A DNA stretch of 18,165 nt from contig JAUNAE010000039.1 of the NCBI GenBank assembly GCA_030527765.1, positions 1 through 18,165 on the forward strand, in the 5' to 3' direction. The stretch comes from Eubacteriales bacterium. GTDB lineage: Bacteria; Bacillota_A; Clostridia; Lachnospirales; Lachnospiraceae. The notes under the pieces were generated by a model. It saw only the letters and a list, made by a program, of their open reading frames with translations. It did not search any database and was not told the DNA's origin. The translations under genes were made by a program, and so were the position numbers. Position 1 is the first letter of the stretch. Every line of letters starts with the position of its first letter. Positions 13,616 through 18,165 of the stretch are shown piece by piece.

Positions 13616-14398
13616 ATGCTTCAACTGAATCATATTTCAAAAACCTTTAATCCGGGAACGGTGAACGAGAGAACGGCACTGAAGGATGTTTCGCTTGATT
13701 TGAAAAAAGGGGATTTTGCAACGATCATCGGTTCCAACGGAGCCGGAAAATCCACGTTGTTTAATGCGATCTGCGGAGACTTTATGACGGATCAGGGCGC
13801 CATTGTTCTGGACGGCCGAGATATTACGTTTGTGCCGAGAGCAAAGCAGATTGGAAGACTGTATCAGGATCCTATGAGAGGAAGTGCTCCGGGAATGACC
13901 ATTGAAGAGAATCTTGCTCTTGCAGCAGGATCCGGAGGATGGCTTTCCAGAGTGTCAAGAAGCGACAGACAGCGTTTCAGAGAACAGCTGGCACTTCTTG
14001 ATATTGGTCTTGAAGACCGTATGACTCAGCCGGTGGGACTTCTTTCCGGTGGACAGAGACAGGCGCTGACGCTTCTCATGGCAACGATGGTTCCGCCGAA
14101 ACTTCTTCTTCTGGATGAGCATACAGCAGCACTGGATCCTGCAACTGCAGAAAAGGTACTGAATCTTACGAAGCGAATTGTGGAGGAACATCAGCTGACA
14201 TGCCTTATGATTACCCACAATATGAGTTCGGCTCTGGAACTTGGAAATCGTACACTGATGATGGACAGTGGAAACATTGTTCTGGATATCAGCGGAAAAG
14301 AGCGAGAGGGTATGACGGTAGAAGATCTTCTTGCACGGTTCAATGCAGGAACCGGCAAGAAACTGGACAACGACCGTATTCTTCTTTCAAAACACTGA
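13616..14398 (+). CDS. trpZ: ABC transporter ATP-binding protein, TrpZ type (COG1101)
   Basis: The protein (260 residues) is the nucleotide-binding subunit that drives the transporter. Walker A GSNGAGKST is at 39-47, the Q-loop is in GRLYQDPMRG, the ABC signature LSGGQ at 143-147, Walker B LLLLDE with D167 and E168, the D-loop AALD, and the H-loop in MITHNMS. All catalytic elements are intact. The ATG at 13616 has AAGGAGGAG six bases upstream; the in-frame ATG at 13595 would overlap the permease gene and lacks a ribosome binding site. The gene closes the operon, and its stop lies five bases from the stop of the convergent tmcAL gene. Confidence 0.9.
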   Translation: MLQLNHISKTFNPGTVNERTALKDVSLDLKKGDFATIIGSNGAGKSTLFNAICGDFMTDQGAIVLDGRDITFVPRAKQIGRLYQDPMRGSAPGMTIEENLALAAGSGGWLSRVSRSDRQRFREQLALLDIGLEDRMTQPVGLLSGGQRQALTLLMATMVPPKLLLLDEHTAALDPATAEKVLNLTKRIVEEHQLTCLMITHNMSSALELGNRTLMMDSGNIVLDISGKEREGMTVEDLLARFNAGTGKKLDNDRILLSKH

Positions 14399-14407
14399 TT
14401 TTATCAG
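14395..14407. repeat. 13-base palindrome containing the stop codons of both convergent genes
   Basis: CTGAT-TTT-ATCAG. The trpZ stop TGA (14396-14398) is in the left arm and the tmcAL stop, read on the minus strand as TGA, is in the right arm (14404-14406). It is too weak to terminate alone and may simply reflect two TGA stops facing each other. Confidence 0.5.
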
Positions 14408-15702
14408 AGAATGATCACAGGCTTTTCGTATTCATGGCGAAAGGCCTGTTTGTTTTTGCTCTGAAGAAGACTCTCGTAAAGATTGGAAACAAAGAGGTTT
14501 TCCCGAATTTCTCTTTCGGAGATTTCCGGGGAGAGAGCCTTGTACTGGGATGCTTTGGTAATGAGCGGAAGATGGCTCTGGTGCTTGATTTCTTTCAGAA
14601 GAGGAGAAGCCGCTCTTCGGAATCCGAGTACATGAATGTAGGACAGAAGATCGGAATTCGGCCGGGATGCAGTCTCAAGAACAATGTGAAGAAGGGCTCT
14701 TTGAATTCTTGTGTATGTAAGCTCCCGGGTTTTCAATAATTCTGTGAAGGAGGTAAAGCTCTGATACCGGTTGGACAGCCGCATGATGCGGTCTGCAAGG
14801 GCAGGGGATACATCCATGAAACGTGTGAGGGAATCGCCGGAATTTTCAAGAAGACGAAGATGAAGAAGGAGATCCAGAGAATCCTCAGAGAGGAGAGAAC
14901 GGGAATCCCAACACTCTTTATATAGAAGCAACAGTTCTTCCGGTACGTAGGAAGTAAGAGAAAGTTCTTCAAAAGAATCTTTCCCTTGCGAATCCAGAAG
15001 CAGTTTTCGAAGAAAAGTTGCAGATGGATTTCTCTCCGAGACCGGATTTCCGGAATCGTGATAGGAAAGCCCCAGGCGTTTGATTGTGAAGGGACGGATC
15101 GAACTGTGAATTCGATCAATTGCCTTACAGTATTCGATTCCGAGAAGATTGTTCGGGGAAGAGAGAAGAGACTGCATTTCTTCCAGAGAAAGGTTTTTTG
15201 GAAAGCTGTATCCCGGAAAATCCTTTGCTGCGTCCCGGGCTTCGGACGTCAGATATGCGGTCAGTGCCATGGCTCTTGCCTGTGGAAAGTTATATCCCGA
15301 AGTGAGTGCTTCCCGAAGCCTCTGCTGAAATTCGGGAGGTTCACAGGCGAGAATATGGGAGAGGGCGCAAAGGGCAGAAAGATCTCCGGCTTCACTGCCG
15401 AAACAGAGATCATCCACAACACCAAGGGAATCCAGAAGAGTGACTCCTCCCAGAGCAAATCGCTCGGCACTTCCTGTAGCGATGGATACCGGAAGCTCCA
15501 GCACAAGGTCCGCCCCGGCAAGAAGAGCCATATGCGCCCGGGTATATTTGTCAAAAATGGCCGGAGTTCCCCTCTGAACAAAATCGCCGCTCATGGCAAC
15601 GATGACATAGTCCGCTCCCAGACATTTCCGTGCCTCTTCGATCTGATATTTATGTCCGTTGTGAAAAGGGTTATATTCTGCGATGATGCCGCATACCTTC
15701 AT
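14404..15702 (-). CDS. tmcAL: tRNA(Met) cytidine acetate ligase
   Basis: The protein (432 residues) is a nucleotidyltransferase-fold enzyme of the TmcAL/YlbM (UPF0348, DUF795) family. In Bacillus subtilis this enzyme activates acetate with ATP to acetyl-AMP and transfers it to the wobble cytidine of elongator tRNA-Met, making N4-acetylcytidine. The N-terminus GIIAEYNPFHNGH holds the nucleotide-binding H14-N-G-H17 motif. MSGDFVQRGTPAIFDKYTRA, ADLVLELP and FGSEAGD follow as in the family. A ribosome binding site (AAAGGTCAGGAAACT on the minus strand) precedes the start. It is the only minus-strand gene here, convergent with trpZ and divergent from pta. Its final codons also encode the trp operon terminator on the other strand. 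Confidence 0.95.
   Translation of the reverse strand: MKVCGIIAEYNPFHNGHKYQIEEARKCLGADYVIVAMSGDFVQRGTPAIFDKYTRAHMALLAGADLVLELPVSIATGSAERFALGGVTLLDSLGVVDDLCFGSEAGDLSALCALSHILACEPPEFQQRLREALTSGYNFPQARAMALTAYLTSEARDAAKDFPGYSFPKNLSLEEMQSLLSSPNNLLGIEYCKAIDRIHSSIRPFTIKRLGLSYHDSGNPVSERNPSATFLRKLLLDSQGKDSFEELSLTSYVPEELLLLYKECWDSRSLLSEDSLDLLLHLRLLENSGDSLTRFMDVSPALADRIMRLSNRYQSFTSFTELLKTRELTYTRIQRALLHIVLETASRPNSDLLSYIHVLGFRRAASPLLKEIKHQSHLPLITKASQYKALSPEISEREIRENLFVSNLYESLLQSKNKQAFRHEYEKPVIIL
14417..14458 (+). terminator. rho-independent terminator of the trpXYZ operon, inside the tmcAL 3' end
   Basis: ACAGGCTTTTCG (14417-14428) pairs with CGAAAGGCCTGT (14438-14449), twelve pairs with one G-U and a nine-base loop, followed by TTGTTTTTG on the + strand. 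It lies 18 bases past the trpZ stop and within the last codons of tmcAL. On the minus strand no T-run follows, so it is built for + strand transcripts. Confidence 0.85.
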
Positions 15703-15778
15703 AGTTTCCTGACCTTTCTATCTGCTTTATCGATTGTGTGGATCGCAAAGTGTGTTGGAATTCCTCTTGTGAACTGTA

Positions 15779-15806
15779 ATATTATCGGAATTTATGCTAC
15801 ATTCTA
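15779..15806 (-). promoter_or_regulatory. possible tmcAL promoter
   Basis: On the minus strand, TAGAAT (15806-15801), a 16-base spacer and TAATAT (15784-15779). The -35 is poor. It lies about 75 bases upstream of the tmcAL start and back to back with the pta promoter. No other better candidate was seen in this divergent gap. Confidence 0.3.
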
Positions 15807-15818
15807 TCATCCTAGAAC

Positions 15819-15847
15819 TTGAAATACAAGAATTTGAGAGGTATAAT
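15819..15847 (+). promoter_or_regulatory. strong sigma-A promoter of pta-ackA
   Basis: TTGAAA (15819-15824), exactly 17 bases, then consensus TATAAT (15842-15847). Transcription should begin near 15854, leaving a short leader of about 28 bases with the ribosome binding site GAAAGGAG (15863-15870). Such a promoter suits a highly expressed fermentation operon. Confidence 0.85.
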
Positions 15848-15878
15848 GGGAAACAGCTAAGAGAAAGGAGTCATTTGA

Positions 15879-16886
<1,008 letters not shown>

Positions 16887-16911
16887 TCAGGGGTAAACTA
16901 TAAGATATCTG

Positions 16912-16931
16912 GGGGAGACAAAGTACTCCTC
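16912..16931 (+). other. hairpin in the pta-ackA intergenic gap
   Basis: GGGGAG (16912-16917) pairs with CTCCTC (16926-16931) with one G-U pair and an eight-base loop. No T-run follows, so it is not a standard terminator. It could protect or separate the pta and ackA parts of the transcript. It lies 20 bases before the ackA start, just ahead of its ATAGGAG ribosome binding site. Confidence 0.35.
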
Positions 16932-16951
16932 ATCATAATAGGAGAAAGAAC

Positions 16952-18145
16952 ATGAACGTATTAGTAATTAACTGTGGAAGTTCCTCACTGAAATATCAGC
17001 TGATCGATTCCGAGACAGAAGCTGTTCTGGCAAAAGGTCTCTGCGAGCGTATCGGCATCGACGGAAGACTTGTATACCAGAAAGCAGGTCTTGACAAAGA
17101 GATCACAGAGGCTCCGATGCCAACTCACAAAGAAGCAATCAGCCTTGTACTCGGTGCTCTTACCAATGACAAAACAGGCGCAATTGAGAGCCTGAAAGAG
17201 GTTGGCGCTGTTGGACATCGTGTCGTACACGGCGGTGAGAAATTTGCTTCTTCTGCAATCATCACTGATGAGATGATCAAAGCAGTTGAAGAGTGCAACG
17301 ACCTTGCACCTCTTCACAATCCTGCAAACCTGATCGGTATCAATGTTTGTGCTGAACTGATGCCGGGCGTACCGCAGGTTGGTGTATTTGATACTGCATT
17401 CCATCAGACAATGCCGTCCAAAGCATATCTGTACGGACTTCCGATCAAATATTACAACGATTACAAAGTAAGAAGATATGGTTTCCACGGAACTTCCCAC
17501 AGCTTCGTTTCCAAACGTGCTGTAGAATTCCTCGGACTTGACAAGGACAACTCCAAAGTGATTGTATGCCATCTGGGCAATGGATCTTCCATCAGTGCAG
17601 TAAAAGACGGAAAATGTGTTGATACAACCATGGGTCTGACTCCACTGGAAGGACTTGTAATGGGTACACGTTCCGGAAGCATCGATCCTGCAATCATGGA
17701 GTTTGTTGCAAAGAAAGAGAACCTGGACATCGCAGGTGTTATGAATGTCCTGAACAAGAAATCCGGTCTGTTCGGTCTTTCCGGAGATCTTTCCAGCGAT
17801 ATGCGTGACCTTAAAGCAGCAGCTGATGATGGAAACGAGAATGCTAAGAATGCATTAGAGGTTCTTGCTTACCAGGTTGCAAAATACATCGGCGGCTTCA
17901 CTGCAGCTATGAACGGAGTAGATGCGATCGCATTTACCGCAGGTATCGGTGAGAACTGTGACTGGCTTCGTGCTATGATCTGTGATTATCTTGGATATCT
18001 GGGAATCCAGCTGGATGCAGAAGCAAACGCAAAACGCGGCGATGATATGGTAATTTCCACTGCAGATTCCAAAGTGAAGGTTGCTGTTATTCCTACCAAT
18101 GAGGAACTTGCAATCTGCCGTGACACCGTAGCGCTTGTAAAATAA
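16952..18145 (+). CDS. ackA: acetate kinase
   Basis: AckA (397 residues) transfers the phosphoryl group of acetyl phosphate to ADP, yielding acetate and ATP, the main substrate-level phosphorylation step in acetogenic and mixed fermentation. Motifs of the ASKHA fold are complete: VINCGSSSLKYQL at the N-terminus, GHRVVHGGEKF, the FDTAFHQTMP segment with the catalytic Asp, YGFHGTSH with H179, HLGNGSSISAV, GTRSGSIDP with the catalytic Arg, TAGIGEN, and TNEELAI near the C-terminus. Length is standard. The ribosome binding site TAGGAG lies nine bases before the ATG. It is co-transcribed with pta. Nothing unusual is seen. Confidence 0.98.
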   Translation: MNVLVINCGSSSLKYQLIDSETEAVLAKGLCERIGIDGRLVYQKAGLDKEITEAPMPTHKEAISLVLGALTNDKTGAIESLKEVGAVGHRVVHGGEKFASSAIITDEMIKAVEECNDLAPLHNPANLIGINVCAELMPGVPQVGVFDTAFHQTMPSKAYLYGLPIKYYNDYKVRRYGFHGTSHSFVSKRAVEFLGLDKDNSKVIVCHLGNGSSISAVKDGKCVDTTMGLTPLEGLVMGTRSGSIDPAIMEFVAKKENLDIAGVMNVLNKKSGLFGLSGDLSSDMRDLKAAADDGNENAKNALEVLAYQVAKYIGGFTAAMNGVDAIAFTAGIGENCDWLRAMICDYLGYLGIQLDAEANAKRGDDMVISTADSKVKVAVIPTNEELAICRDTVALVK

Positions 18146-18146
18146 T

Positions 18147-18160
18147 TCGGAATTGTCCGA
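18147..18160 (+). other. small hairpin just after ackA, cut by the window edge
   Basis: TCGGA (18147-18151) pairs with TCCGA (18156-18160) around a four-base loop, starting two bases after the ackA stop. Only five bases follow (TACGT) before the window ends, so whether it belongs to a terminator cannot be judged. Confidence 0.25.
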
Positions 18161-18165
18161 TACGT

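Noticed and set aside
14395..14407. The stop-codon palindrome as a terminator
   Set aside because: Five base pairs with a three-base loop, without a T-run, is too weak; the hairpin at 14417-14449 is the real candidate.

Overview
The window is chromosomal DNA from an anaerobic Firmicute, most likely a Lachnospiraceae gut commensal (Blautia/Dorea/Ruminococcus-like). The basis is the FtsH, YedF/DUF3343, UPF0210 and pta-ackA gene types, strong AGGAGG-type ribosome binding sites, a T-box leader and moderate GC. The genus is an inference. Every gene reads on the + strand except tmcAL. I see no mobile element, CRISPR array, tRNA or rRNA, and most of the window is ordinary core genome.

Layout. (1) 1-2008: the 3' end of a small GNAT acetyltransferase gene, then a three-domain M24B Xaa-Pro aminopeptidase gene interrupted by one in-frame TAA at codon 89. 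(2) 2110-2944: yedF and a DUF3343 gene, a pair associated with selenium/sulfur trafficking. (3) 3142-5329: ftsH behind its own promoter and a hairpin-rich leader, then a small membrane-anchored zf-HC2 protein. (4) 5458-11172: a tightly packed run of polA, coaE, walJ/yycJ, an ACT-domain gene (UPF0237) and UPF0210. (5) 11231-14458: a complete regulated transport operon. It has a sigma-A promoter, a full T-box leader with a probable UGG (Trp) specifier, then the substrate-binding protein, permease and ATPase of the TrpXYZ type. Its rho-independent terminator lies inside the 3' coding end of the convergent tmcAL gene. (6) 14404-15702 (minus): tmcAL, a tRNA-Met cytidine acetate ligase that uses acetate. 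(7) 15819-18145: a near-consensus promoter, then pta and ackA, which convert acetyl-CoA to acetate plus ATP.

How the genes work together. pta-ackA is the fermentative ATP-yielding acetate pathway, and the neighbouring tmcAL consumes acetate to modify the tRNA-Met wobble base. The trpXYZ operon should respond to uncharged tRNA, probably tRNA-Trp. FtsH performs membrane proteolysis, and the zf-HC2 protein beside it is a possible partner or substrate. yedF-DUF3343 suggests selenium or sulfur handling, although no selD or selA lies in the window.

No wholly new system is evident. The best leads are the premature stop in the aminopeptidase gene, the T-box whose acceptor-pairing base does not match the usual tRNA-Trp discriminator, the terminator embedded in an opposing gene, the substrate-binding protein without a lipobox, and the uncharacterised ACT/UPF0210 and FtsH/zf-HC2 pairs.
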